From Limnobacter sp. (GTDB lineage: Bacteria > Pseudomonadota > Gammaproteobacteria > Burkholderiales > Burkholderiaceae_B), in contig JARWZZ010000007.1 in the NCBI GenBank assembly GCA_029866125.1, positions 405,519 to 469,518 on the forward strand: DNA of 64,000 nt, written 5' to 3'. Below, piece by piece: positions 17,085-25,205 of the stretch (position 1 is the stretch's first letter; every line of letters begins with the position of its first letter). Made by a program: the position numbers and the translations under genes. The notes under the pieces were generated by a model that saw only the letters and a list, made by a program, of their open reading frames with translations, searched no databases and was not told the DNA's origin.

Positions 17085-18871
17085 TGCGGCGCAGTGTGAA
17101 AGAGGTTACTTGCGCCTTCCTCTGCAGTTCCAACCATGGATTTCCAGTTATTGAAATAGCCGCGGCCATGGCTACCTGATCTTCTGGGTGCGGGCATTTG
17201 TTCACGTTGACTCAAATCCACTTCGGTGGACAAGGTGCCTTGTTCCGCATCCACATAAACCCAATCCCCATCACGCAACAAACCAATCGGGCCCAAAGCA
17301 TGAGCCTCAGGGGATACATGGATGGCGGCGAGTACCTTTCCAGAAGCACCGCTCATCCGTCCATCCGTCACCAAGGCCACCGAATGACCTTGATCTTGCA
17401 AAATGCCCAGTACAGGCGTCAGTTTGTGTAGTTCAGGCATGCCATTGGCCCGGGGGCCTTGATGAATCACAACCACCACCATGGATTGATTCATCTCACC
17501 GCGCTCAAAGGCTGCAATCACATCCAGTTGGTCTGTGAACACGCGGCAGGGGGCATGCACCACTCGGTGCTCTTTTTTGACCGCAGACACTTTGCACACG
17601 CTGCGGCCCAAATTGCCTTGTAGTAAACGAATGCCGCCGTCAGCTTGGAAGGGGTCTGTATACTCTCGCAGCACTTCCGTGTTGCGTGTGGCGTCGGGTT
17701 TTTTCACTGAGAATGTTTCGGTAACTGGCAACACTTCGCCTACCGTGTCGCCTAGACTTTTTCCCCACACCGTCATGGCATTTCCATCCAGCAGCTTGGC
17801 ATCAATCAGGGTGCTGATTAAACGGGCCGTACCCCCAGCAGCTTGAAATGCGTTGACGTCTTCCGTGCCGTTCGGATACACGCGGGTCAGCAGTGGAGTG
17901 ACGCTGGAAATCAAATTCAAATCATCCCAGTCAATCAAGTAACCCGCAGCGCGTGCCACCGCAATCCAGTGGATGGTGTGATTGGTTGAACCTCCAGAAG
18001 CCATCAAACCCACCAGGGCGTTCAACAAGCAAGAGGAGTTAACAATCTGTGCCATGCTTAATGCTGGGTTACGGGTTGCACTTTCAATGGCCCGTACACT
18101 TTCTTGGACCAACATTTTGCGCTGAGGGCTGTCGGGCAACTCAAAAGCCCCACCCGGAAATTGCAAGCCCATGAAGTCCAGCATCAATTGGTTGGAATTG
18201 GCTGTGCCATAAAATGTGCAGGTGCCAGGGCTGTGGTAGGCCTTTTCCTCGGCTTCCAGCAGCACTTCACGAGTGGCTTTGCCTTGGGAGGCCAGTTGGC
18301 GAATTTTGGCCTTCTCCGGGTTGGACAAACCCGAGTGCATAGGCCCTGAGGGGATAAACACAAAGGGTAAATGCCCATAAGCCAAAGCACCAATCAAAAG
18401 GCCCGGCGCAATCTTGTCGCAAATGCCCAGCAAAATGCCGCCATCAAACACATCGTGGGACAAACCCACGCAGGCCGACAAGGCAATCACATCCCGAGAG
18501 AACAGGGACAACTCCATGCCTTCCCGGCCCTGAGTTACCCCATCGCACATGGCGGGCGTGCCGCCGGCCACTTGGGTGGTAGCACCCAGTTCTCTTGCAT
18601 ATTGGGCAATTAAATCCGGGTAATGTTTGAAGGGTTGGTGCGCTGACAGCATGTCGTTGTAGGCTGTTACGATGCCCAAATGCGGGGCTTGGTGTAATGA
18701 AATTACGCGCTTGGTGGCCGATGGAAAAACGGCTGTGGTGTGGGCCAAATTGGCGCATCCCATCACCTGGCGATTGGCTGTTTTTGCAGGCAGATCTGCC
18801 AGATACTCAGACCTAGACTGGGCTGAGCGCTTCTCAATTTTTTCTTGAAGTTGAAGCAGGGTGGGGTGCAT
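17081..18871 (-). CDS. edd: 6-phosphogluconate dehydratase
   Basis: A 596-residue IlvD/Edd-family iron-sulfur dehydratase converting 6-phosphogluconate to KDPG. Motifs include TAYNDMLSAHQPFKHYPDL, GGTPAMCDGVTQGREGMELS and SGGSTNHTIHWIA, with TDGRMSGASGKVLAAIHVSPEA near the C-terminus. The start at 18871 (MHPTLLQLQEKIEKRS) matches Edd N-termini; the open frame reaches 18937, but that extension would translate the HexR palindrome. It heads the operon edd-eda-pgi-lactonase and diverges from zwf across about 100 bases that contain the operator. Confidence 0.95.
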   Translation of the reverse strand: MHPTLLQLQEKIEKRSAQSRSEYLADLPAKTANRQVMGCANLAHTTAVFPSATKRVISLHQAPHLGIVTAYNDMLSAHQPFKHYPDLIAQYARELGATTQVAGGTPAMCDGVTQGREGMELSLFSRDVIALSACVGLSHDVFDGGILLGICDKIAPGLLIGALAYGHLPFVFIPSGPMHSGLSNPEKAKIRQLASQGKATREVLLEAEEKAYHSPGTCTFYGTANSNQLMLDFMGLQFPGGAFELPDSPQRKMLVQESVRAIESATRNPALSMAQIVNSSCLLNALVGLMASGGSTNHTIHWIAVARAAGYLIDWDDLNLISSVTPLLTRVYPNGTEDVNAFQAAGGTARLISTLIDAKLLDGNAMTVWGKSLGDTVGEVLPVTETFSVKKPDATRNTEVLREYTDPFQADGGIRLLQGNLGRSVCKVSAVKKEHRVVHAPCRVFTDQLDVIAAFERGEMNQSMVVVVIHQGPRANGMPELHKLTPVLGILQDQGHSVALVTDGRMSGASGKVLAAIHVSPEAHALGPIGLLRDGDWVYVDAEQGTLSTEVDLSQREQMPAPRRSGSHGRGYFNNWKSMVGTAEEGASNLFHTAPQ

Positions 18872-18910
18872 GTTTTTACTCACTGAATTAGCTTGCGACT
18901 GGTTTCTATT

Positions 18911-18925
18911 TGTAACATAATTACA
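18911..18925. promoter_or_regulatory. HexR-type operator between edd and zwf
   Basis: TGTAACATAATTACA has the TGTA...TACA palindromic arms of HexR sites. It abuts TATAAT at 18926-18931, a possible -10 box for zwf, so a bound repressor would block it; being central in the divergent gap it could control edd as well. A half-site-like ATGTAATTTG follows at 18941. Confidence 0.7.
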
Positions 18926-18972
18926 TATAATAATCAATCAATGTAATTTGTTTTCCTCTTTGGGAGTCTGGA

Positions 18973-20433
18973 ATGAATCAGCAAGGAAGTGCGGGCGATT
19001 TCACCTTTGTATTGCATGGTGCCAGTGGTGATTTGGCCAAGCGAAAAATCATTCCAGCTTTGGCTCATCTTGCAGAGCGTGGCTATTTTTCCGAGCATGC
19101 GCGAGTGGTTTTTTCACAGCGAGAAAAGCAAACTCCTGACGAGGCATTGGCAGGCGTCGATGCCTTTCTCAAAAATGCCGGGGATGAGGCAGGGCGCAAA
19201 AATCTAGGCAAGTTGAAGCCTTTTTTGAGAACTTTACCCATCACCCTGGGGGCGGCCGATGCCAAAGCCAAGATGGACGAATGCCTCAAAGGCCTGCCTG
19301 AGCCTCATGTGCATTATGCGGCGCTGCCTTCGTCACGATTTGCCGACCTACTGTCTTGTTTGGATTCTGTTCGTGACCCCAACCGCCTTCGCCTTGTGTT
19401 GGAGAAACCATTGGGTTTCAATGCCGCAGAATCTGCTGCGATTGAAGATGCAGTAGCCGCTAAGTTGGATGAATCTCAGGTTTATCGAATCGACCACTAC
19501 CTGGGCAAGCAAGCTGTTCAAAACCTATTGGCTTTGCGCCTGGGCAACCGAATTTTTGAACCGCTGTTGACCCGTGAACATGTGGCCAGCGTACAAATTA
19601 CAGTAGCCGAAGACTTAGGTGTCGAGGAGCGTGCCGGTTTTTATGAACATGCCGGTGCCATCCGTGACATGGTGCAAAGCCACATGTTGCAAATGCTTGC
19701 AATTGTGGCGATGGAGCCCCCAGTCTCGCTGGAAGCCAACTCCCTTCGGGATGAAAAACTGAAAGTTTTGAAATCATTGAAAGTACCTCAAATCACGGGC
19801 ACGCCAGAAATTGTGGTCGGTCAATATGGGGAGGGCTATGTCAAAGGGCAGCCCGTTCAGGAATACAAGAAAGAAAAGGGCGTGAATCCCAATTCCACCA
19901 CCGAAACCTTTGTGGCCTTCCGCACTGAAGTTCAAACTTGGCGTTGGGCTGGGGTTCCGTTTTTATTGCGCACTGGTAAGCGCATGCCCAAGCGTTTTGC
20001 AGAAATTGTGATTCAATTCCGTGATGTGCCCAAGCCCTTGTTTGAGCCTGTGGGTGGGCAATGGACGGGTAACCAGTTGATTATTCATTTGCAACCAGCA
20101 GACAAGCTTGAATTGCGCCTTTTGGCCAAAACACCGGGTGAACGTGAGCGCTTAAAGCCTGTGAGTCTCGATCTGGATTTTTTCAACACTTGGCGCATTC
20201 CTGTGCGCGATGCCTACGAGCGTTTGATTTCCGATATTTTGCGTGGTCGATTGGGCCTGTTTTTGCGTCGTGACGAAGTGCAAACCCAGTGGGCATTCAC
20301 CGACAATGTGCTCAATGGTTTGAAGCGTGCGGGTGTTGAGCCTTCACCTTATACCAGTGGCACCTATGGCCCATCTTCTGCGACGGCAATGGCTTTGAGA
20401 AGTGGCGCTTTGTGGGCTGAAGACAGTGTGTAA
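18973..20433 (+). CDS. zwf: Glucose-6-phosphate 1-dehydrogenase
   Basis: A 486-residue enzyme oxidising glucose 6-phosphate to 6-phosphogluconolactone with NAD(P). The nucleotide-binding GASGDLAKRKIIPAL is at the N-terminus, with the active-site signature RIDHYLGKQAVQN near residue 175 and the substrate region FRTEVQTWRWAGVPFLLRTGKR near 320. GGGAG precedes the ATG by a proper distance. It is divergent from edd, with the HexR-type palindrome between them. A strong terminator with repeated left arms follows. Confidence 0.95.
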   Translation: MNQQGSAGDFTFVLHGASGDLAKRKIIPALAHLAERGYFSEHARVVFSQREKQTPDEALAGVDAFLKNAGDEAGRKNLGKLKPFLRTLPITLGAADAKAKMDECLKGLPEPHVHYAALPSSRFADLLSCLDSVRDPNRLRLVLEKPLGFNAAESAAIEDAVAAKLDESQVYRIDHYLGKQAVQNLLALRLGNRIFEPLLTREHVASVQITVAEDLGVEERAGFYEHAGAIRDMVQSHMLQMLAIVAMEPPVSLEANSLRDEKLKVLKSLKVPQITGTPEIVVGQYGEGYVKGQPVQEYKKEKGVNPNSTTETFVAFRTEVQTWRWAGVPFLLRTGKRMPKRFAEIVIQFRDVPKPLFEPVGGQWTGNQLIIHLQPADKLELRLLAKTPGERERLKPVSLDLDFFNTWRIPVRDAYERLISDILRGRLGLFLRRDEVQTQWAFTDNVLNGLKRAGVEPSPYTSGTYGPSSATAMALRSGALWAEDSV

Positions 20434-20460
20434 TAGAGGTTTCCTCTGCGCGTCAGAAAT

Positions 20461-20527
20461 AACTTAGCCCCTATAAGCAACTTAGCCCCATTTAACAACT
20501 CAGCCCCAATGGGGGCTAAGTTTTTTT
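20461..20527 (+). terminator. zwf terminator with three tandem left arms
   Basis: Two 18-base units starting AACTTAGCCCC (20461, 20479) and a third, AACTCAGCCCC (20497), all can pair with one right arm GGGGGCTAAG (20511-20520), which runs into TTTTTTT (20521-20527). The nearest arm makes a normal intrinsic terminator; the others offer alternative, longer hairpins. It sits between the convergent zwf and sugar-transporter genes. Confidence 0.75.
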
Positions 20528-20550
20528 GCATCAGATTGAGTAACAAGCGG

Positions 20551-21900
20551 CTACTTTTTATCCAACCTCACTTTCAACATCGCCACAGCAGCGAGTATCA
20601 AAAGCCCACCTGCAAGTCGAATGACATTCTCGGGGTTGCTGGACAAAAGTGATTTGTAATACAAGGGCAAGGTGGCAATTTGCACCAGCATGGGCACCAC
20701 AATAAACATATTGAATATGCCCATGTACACCCCGGTACGTTCTGCGGGAATACTCTTGGCCAAAATAATGTAGGGGTTACCCATGATGCTGGCCCAGGCC
20801 AAGCCCACTCCCACCATGGGTATGTACAAAAGGTGTTGCTCTTTGATTTCCGGGATACACATCATGCCCACGCCCGCAGCAACCAAACAGGCTGCATGGG
20901 TCAGTTTGGGGCCAAACTTGCGGGTGACAGGAATCATGGCCAAGGCACTGACGAAGGCCACCAGATTGTAAAAACTGCCGATTTGACCATTGATCAAATT
21001 CGCATCCCGAAAGGCTTGCGAGGTGGGGTTTGTGGTGCCAAACAGAGTGGTTGAAATCGACAAGGTGATGTACTGCCAATAGCAAAACATGCCATACCAC
21101 TGCAGCAACATCACCAGTCCCAATTGGCGCATGGTGGGTGGCATGTCGCGAAAGGCTTCTACGATTTCGGCAAGAATGGCTGTGGGACTTTTACTCTTGG
21201 CCCGCATGGAATTCAACTCAGCTTGGCTCAGAGGGTGTTCTTTGGTGGTTTTAAGCGTCCATGCAATCGACACGACAGAAAACACCGCACCAATTAAAAA
21301 TGCAGTCACCGTAATTTGGGGAATGTGGTTTGCACCCACGGCGTCTTTGTTCAAGCCTATCCACACCAAGATGGTGGGTGTTAAATAGGACAAGGTTTGA
21401 CCCAGCCCGGTCATTGCGCTTTGAATTAAAAACCCGGTCCCTTGTTGTTCGTCACGCAACTTGTCGCTGACAAACGCGCGATAAGGTTCCATGGTTACAT
21501 TGTTGGCTGCATCCAGTATCCACAACAAGCTAGCCGCCATCCACAATGCAGAGCTGTAAGGCATGGCCAACAAACTCAAGCTGCACAATATCGCGCCAAT
21601 TAGAAAGTAGGGCGTGCGCCTGCCCATGCGGCTGCTTGTGCGGTCGCTCAAGGAGCCAATAATGGGTTGAACAATCAACCCAGTCATTGGGCCAGCCAGC
21701 CACAACAGCGGCAGTGAGGCTTCATCTGCACCCAAGTAGTTGTAAATCGGGCTCATATTGCTTTGCTGTAAACCAAAGCTGTACTGAATGCCGAAAAATC
21801 CCACATTCATATTAATGATTTGGGACAAACTCAGCCGCGGTTTAGGGATACTGCTGCCCTCATTCCGGCTGCTGGTGCTTGGGTTTGAAATACTGCTCAT
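20551..21900 (-). CDS. MFS sugar transporter (GPH/SLC45-type, sucrose or maltose)
   Basis: A 449-residue inner-membrane carrier with about twelve hydrophobic helices. The motif DRTSSRMGRRTPYFLIGA between helices 2 and 3 and the NMNVGFFGIQYSFGLQQSNMSPIY opening region are typical of bacterial relatives of the sucrose/maltose-proton symporters. It is the third gene of a minus-strand unit with amylosucrase and fructokinase (gaps of 21 and about 30 bases), which makes sucrose the likely substrate; maltose or another disaccharide cannot be excluded. No terminator lies between the three genes. Confidence 0.85.
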   Translation of the reverse strand: MSSISNPSTSSRNEGSSIPKPRLSLSQIINMNVGFFGIQYSFGLQQSNMSPIYNYLGADEASLPLLWLAGPMTGLIVQPIIGSLSDRTSSRMGRRTPYFLIGAILCSLSLLAMPYSSALWMAASLLWILDAANNVTMEPYRAFVSDKLRDEQQGTGFLIQSAMTGLGQTLSYLTPTILVWIGLNKDAVGANHIPQITVTAFLIGAVFSVVSIAWTLKTTKEHPLSQAELNSMRAKSKSPTAILAEIVEAFRDMPPTMRQLGLVMLLQWYGMFCYWQYITLSISTTLFGTTNPTSQAFRDANLINGQIGSFYNLVAFVSALAMIPVTRKFGPKLTHAACLVAAGVGMMCIPEIKEQHLLYIPMVGVGLAWASIMGNPYIILAKSIPAERTGVYMGIFNMFIVVPMLVQIATLPLYYKSLLSSNPENVIRLAGGLLILAAVAMLKVRLDKK

Positions 21901-21921
21901 GTGTGGATGTCTCCGAGTGTT

Positions 21922-22896
21922 TTATGAAACCAGTCTCTGTTGGAATGGTTTGTAGAAATCAAGGTTTGGGGGTACGGCACCCCTTACACCACAAATGGCC
22001 GAGGCAAATTCGGCTGCCAAAGCCAATGCGCGATGCAATGGTTGGCCTTGCAAATACGTAGCCAAAGTACAAGCCAAAAAGGAATCTCCCGCACCGACCG
22101 TGTCCACCAGGTGGTTAATGGGTGCTGCTGGCCCTTCAATGCAGATCAAATCATCTTCTTTTTCGGATTTACCGAAGCACACATAGCCTTCAGCGCCGCG
22201 TGTAATAATGAGTTGTTGAATGGAGTACAAATCCAGCAAGGCATCGGGTTCACTTTCATCCAGGCTCAGATATTGAGCCAGAAGAGACCATTCCTCTTCG
22301 CTGAGTTTGAGCCAGTCTGCCTGTACTGCAAAATCAACTGCCACATCTATGGGTGTGTGCCCACTGCGCCAATTCAAATCGCACACCACCAGTGGCCTTG
22401 TACGGCTTGGCATGCTTCTCACTTGTTTGAGTAGATCGTCCAAAGCAAGTCGGCTGTGATTGCCTCTCACAGACAAAGTCCCAAAAACAATGGCCTTGAC
22501 AGGATTGTCTAAAAACCAAGCTGGGGGTGGGGCGTCAATAAAGTCCCAAGCGCTCGGCCTTTCGATTTGAAATTGGTGGGATCCGTCAGCACCGAGGCGC
22601 ACAGCCACTTTTCCAGAAGGTGTTGTACATTCCTGTGCGGTTAGGCTCAGCCCCACACCAAATTGCTTTGCGCTTTCTACAATCGCATGGCCAATTTCAT
22701 CCTGTGCCAACCGGGACATCAAATGCGATTCGCAGCCCAACTGTGCCAAGTGGCGGGCTACATTAAACGGGGCCCCACCTATAATGACCTCTGTTGGAAA
22801 AACATCGGCTAAGGCCTCCCCAATCACCAACACTTGGGTCGGGTTTGGTGAAGACTTTGCGGCTACAGGCGATGTAGAGTTCTGAATCACGGGCAT
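21922..22896 (-). CDS. PfkB-family fructokinase
   Basis: A 324-residue ribokinase-fold sugar kinase. Evidence: VIGEALADVFP at the start, the sugar-binding IIGGAPFNVARHLAQLG, and the C-terminal PfkB signature DTVGAGDSFLACTL with the catalytic aspartate. The start at 22896 has GAGGA 7 bases upstream; a TTG two codons earlier is less likely. Placed between amylosucrase and the sugar carrier, it would phosphorylate the fructose released from sucrose to fructose 6-phosphate, which pgi then converts. Another hexose is possible but the context favours fructose. Confidence 0.88.
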   Translation of the reverse strand: MPVIQNSTSPVAAKSSPNPTQVLVIGEALADVFPTEVIIGGAPFNVARHLAQLGCESHLMSRLAQDEIGHAIVESAKQFGVGLSLTAQECTTPSGKVAVRLGADGSHQFQIERPSAWDFIDAPPPAWFLDNPVKAIVFGTLSVRGNHSRLALDDLLKQVRSMPSRTRPLVVCDLNWRSGHTPIDVAVDFAVQADWLKLSEEEWSLLAQYLSLDESEPDALLDLYSIQQLIITRGAEGYVCFGKSEKEDDLICIEGPAAPINHLVDTVGAGDSFLACTLATYLQGQPLHRALALAAEFASAICGVRGAVPPNLDFYKPFQQRLVS

Positions 22897-22926
22897 GGTC
22901 AATCCTCAAAATGACTTCAATGAGGT

Positions 22927-24780
22927 TCAGAGACCGTTGGAGGCCTGGGAAGCAGTGCGCTTAAGCCAGCGGGTCTGCCAAGGTTCCAATATCAATCCAT
23001 CTGAACAATCCACGGATTGTCCGGGATTCAGCAGGTCCGTGTAAAGCTGCTGACCAAGACTGAGCCTACAATCCGCTTTTTCCGCAGAGAAATTGAACAG
23101 GCAGATCACCTCACCATTTTTGAACGCCAACACCCCGGGATGTGCTGTTTCCGGTTCCAATAGTTGGAGTTCACTGGTGTTGTTGGCTGTCAAATGTGTC
23201 TTTTGTATTGTTCGAAGACTTCTGATGCAGTGGATTGCCCTGACGCTTCTTTCCGCGGTTTCTGATGGGTTTGGCGTACTGTGCGCCTTGTTCAAAGCGT
23301 CTTCATCCATGGCAGGCCGATGAATGTCGCGTGAGTCCACACAATCTTCCGGGGTTCCGTAATCCTTGTTGTTGCTTTGAGCAAGTTCGTCACCCATATA
23401 AATCATGGGTATGCCAGCGCTGGCAAAAACCAGAGACATCAGCAGTCGATAGCGCGCAAAACCGTGCTCGTCCTGCTCGTCTTTCCAACCGACCAAATCG
23501 CTCAACATGCCATTTGTGCCATGAACAGCATTTGGGTCATTTGCCTGAAAACTAATGCCATCCGCATAGCTGCCCGGCGCATTGCCACTGAAAAATTGCG
23601 AAGCAAATTGAAGCTTGCTGTACCCTTGGGCATTCAACTCGGGTTTAAGTACATTCCAGCCTATGTCGTCGTGACAACGAATGTAGCTGATCCATGTGGT
23701 ATCCGCTGCCATGCTGGGCAACTCACGGATCATCTTGTTCAATAGGCTTGCGTCTTGATTGGCAAGGCAGTACCAACTCGCCGCCATGATGCTGCTTTGA
23801 TAAGCCAGATGACATTCTCGGCCTTGCGCATCGCCTTGCCCAAAGTAGGGTGGAAGTTCAGCGGTGGGTACTATGGCTTCAGCCTTTAACAACACCCCGG
23901 GTGCCGCCAAGTCAATCACTGCCCTTAGGCACTGAAGGATCCAGTGGCATTCGGCGTGGTTCATGCAATTGGTGCCGTCGCGCTTCCACAAAAATGCAGC
24001 GGAATCCAGTCGGAACGCTTCAATACCCATGTTGGCCAGTGCCAGCAGTGTGTCTGCCATGGCAACCAATACATTCGGGTTGCTGTAGTTCAGGTCCCAC
24101 TGGTAATTGTAGAAAGTACTCCAGACATACTTTTGTACCTCCTCCACCCACACAAAATTACCCGGCGCAGTTTGGGGGAAAATTTGCGGCAAATGGGCTT
24201 CTAAACTTTGGCGCTGAGCCTCATCTACCCAATAAAACATGGCCTGTGCCTCTCGATCACCCAGGCGCGCGGCTTGAGCCCAAGCGTGGGTATCGGAAAC
24301 ATGATTAAGCACCAAGTCCGAGCACAGACTGATGCCATTGGCTCGAAGTTCTTGAGTTAAATCCAACAAGTCTTGATTGGTACCTAGACGAGGCTCTACC
24401 TGCAGGAAATCTTCCACTGCAAAGCCTCCGTCACTTTGACCGGGGCGCATCTTTAGGAAGGGGAGTAGATGCAAATAATTCACACCCATTGATTTCAAAT
24501 GGGGAATTCTTCGGCTTACGCCTTTCAAGTTCCCAGCGAATCGATCCACGTAAGCGCTGTAAGCCATCATCCGGTTGCTGCAATGCCAATTGGGATTTTG
24601 AACCCGCTCAGCATCCAGTTTTTTCAGCTCAGTTGAACGTTCCGCAACCCGCTTCTCTACCAATGCTAGCAAGGCTGTCAAACAAGGCTCTACCCGCGCT
24701 GGGTCTTTGTAAACATTGATCAAGCGATTCCTGATGAAGGACTCGGTTGCAGAGGGTGATTGTGCTGTTGTCATGGTCAT
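22927..24780 (-). CDS. Amylosucrase / sucrose hydrolase, GH13
   Basis: A 617-residue GH13 enzyme that uses sucrose either to build an alpha-1,4-glucan with release of fructose (amylosucrase) or to hydrolyse it. The length, the all-helical N-terminal domain and YSAYVDRFAGNLKGV match amylosucrases. Catalytic motifs are clear: nucleophile Asp in EAFRLDSAAFLWK, acid/base Glu in LLKAEAIV, and the third carboxylate in YIRCHDDIGW. There is no signal peptide, so it acts in the cytoplasm. The ATG at 24780 is preferred because a promoter-like TTGCAT-16-TACATT places the transcript start below the upstream TTG at 24804; an ATG at 24774 is equally possible. It heads the operon and has a LacI-type operator upstream. 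Confidence 0.9.
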   Translation of the reverse strand: MTMTTAQSPSATESFIRNRLINVYKDPARVEPCLTALLALVEKRVAERSTELKKLDAERVQNPNWHCSNRMMAYSAYVDRFAGNLKGVSRRIPHLKSMGVNYLHLLPFLKMRPGQSDGGFAVEDFLQVEPRLGTNQDLLDLTQELRANGISLCSDLVLNHVSDTHAWAQAARLGDREAQAMFYWVDEAQRQSLEAHLPQIFPQTAPGNFVWVEEVQKYVWSTFYNYQWDLNYSNPNVLVAMADTLLALANMGIEAFRLDSAAFLWKRDGTNCMNHAECHWILQCLRAVIDLAAPGVLLKAEAIVPTAELPPYFGQGDAQGRECHLAYQSSIMAASWYCLANQDASLLNKMIRELPSMAADTTWISYIRCHDDIGWNVLKPELNAQGYSKLQFASQFFSGNAPGSYADGISFQANDPNAVHGTNGMLSDLVGWKDEQDEHGFARYRLLMSLVFASAGIPMIYMGDELAQSNNKDYGTPEDCVDSRDIHRPAMDEDALNKAHSTPNPSETAERSVRAIHCIRSLRTIQKTHLTANNTSELQLLEPETAHPGVLAFKNGEVICLFNFSAEKADCRLSLGQQLYTDLLNPGQSVDCSDGLILEPWQTRWLKRTASQASNGL

Positions 24781-24823
24781 CTGAAGCCATCGGAATGGAG
24801 CCAATGTAGCACAACCTTTTCAA

Positions 24824-24841
24824 AATGCAATCGTTTGCATT
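24824..24841. promoter_or_regulatory. LacI-type operator upstream of amylosucrase
   Basis: AATGCAATCGTTTGCATT is a near-perfect palindrome with the central AANCGNTT core of LacI/GalR operators. Its inner 14 bases, TGCAATCGTTTGCA, recur exactly at 25114-25127. Read on the minus strand its end supplies TTGCAT, followed 16 bases later by TACATT, so the operator seems to overlap the -35 box of the amylosucrase promoter. Confidence 0.75.
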
Positions 24842-25112
24842 AAGTTACGATAGTTAACAAAATATTTTCTGTGCCCTTGAAAAATCACAGTAACTCTATG
24901 AATCTATTGATAATAAAAATATGACCAAAAAGTCATTAAGAGTTTATGCAGTGCATCAAAATCAGGCGCTTTGTTCGCTTAAAACTGTTTGTTTTTATGG
25001 CGAATTTGCCTCGGAAGGCTTTAGAGTCATTGCTCTAATAGGGTATACCCCGAATCTCTGCTGCATTGCAATATTGAAAATTATCAATTTAATTGTGAAA
25101 TGTTTTCGTCTA
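24842..25112. other. AT-rich intergenic spacer between divergent sugar operons
   Basis: The stretch between the two LacI-type operators is AT-rich. I see no convincing gene, RNA or further operator in it. A small open frame from 24921 lacks coding character. Confidence 0.6.
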
Positions 25113-25140
25113 TTGCAATCGTTTGCAAGATGGGTATAGT
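25113..25140 (+). promoter_or_regulatory. LacI-type operator and promoter of the TonB-receptor gene
   Basis: TTGCAATCGTTTGCAA (25113-25128) is the second operator. Its first six bases, TTGCAA, stand 16 bases before TATAGT (25135-25140), a good sigma-70 pair. A repressor on this palindrome would cover the -35 box and spacer. Confidence 0.7.
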
Positions 25141-25205
25141 CACGCTTCAAGTCCTGTTGCTTTTTATCGTGCAGGGTTGATTCACCACCAAGGAGACATA
25201 AGAAA

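Noticed and set aside
18872..18937. N-terminal extension of edd
   Set aside because: It would translate the HexR palindrome and -10-like sequence; homologues begin at the 18871 start.
24921..25139. Open frame in the divergent sugar spacer
   Set aside because: AT-rich, no ribosome site, runs through the second LacI-type operator and promoter.
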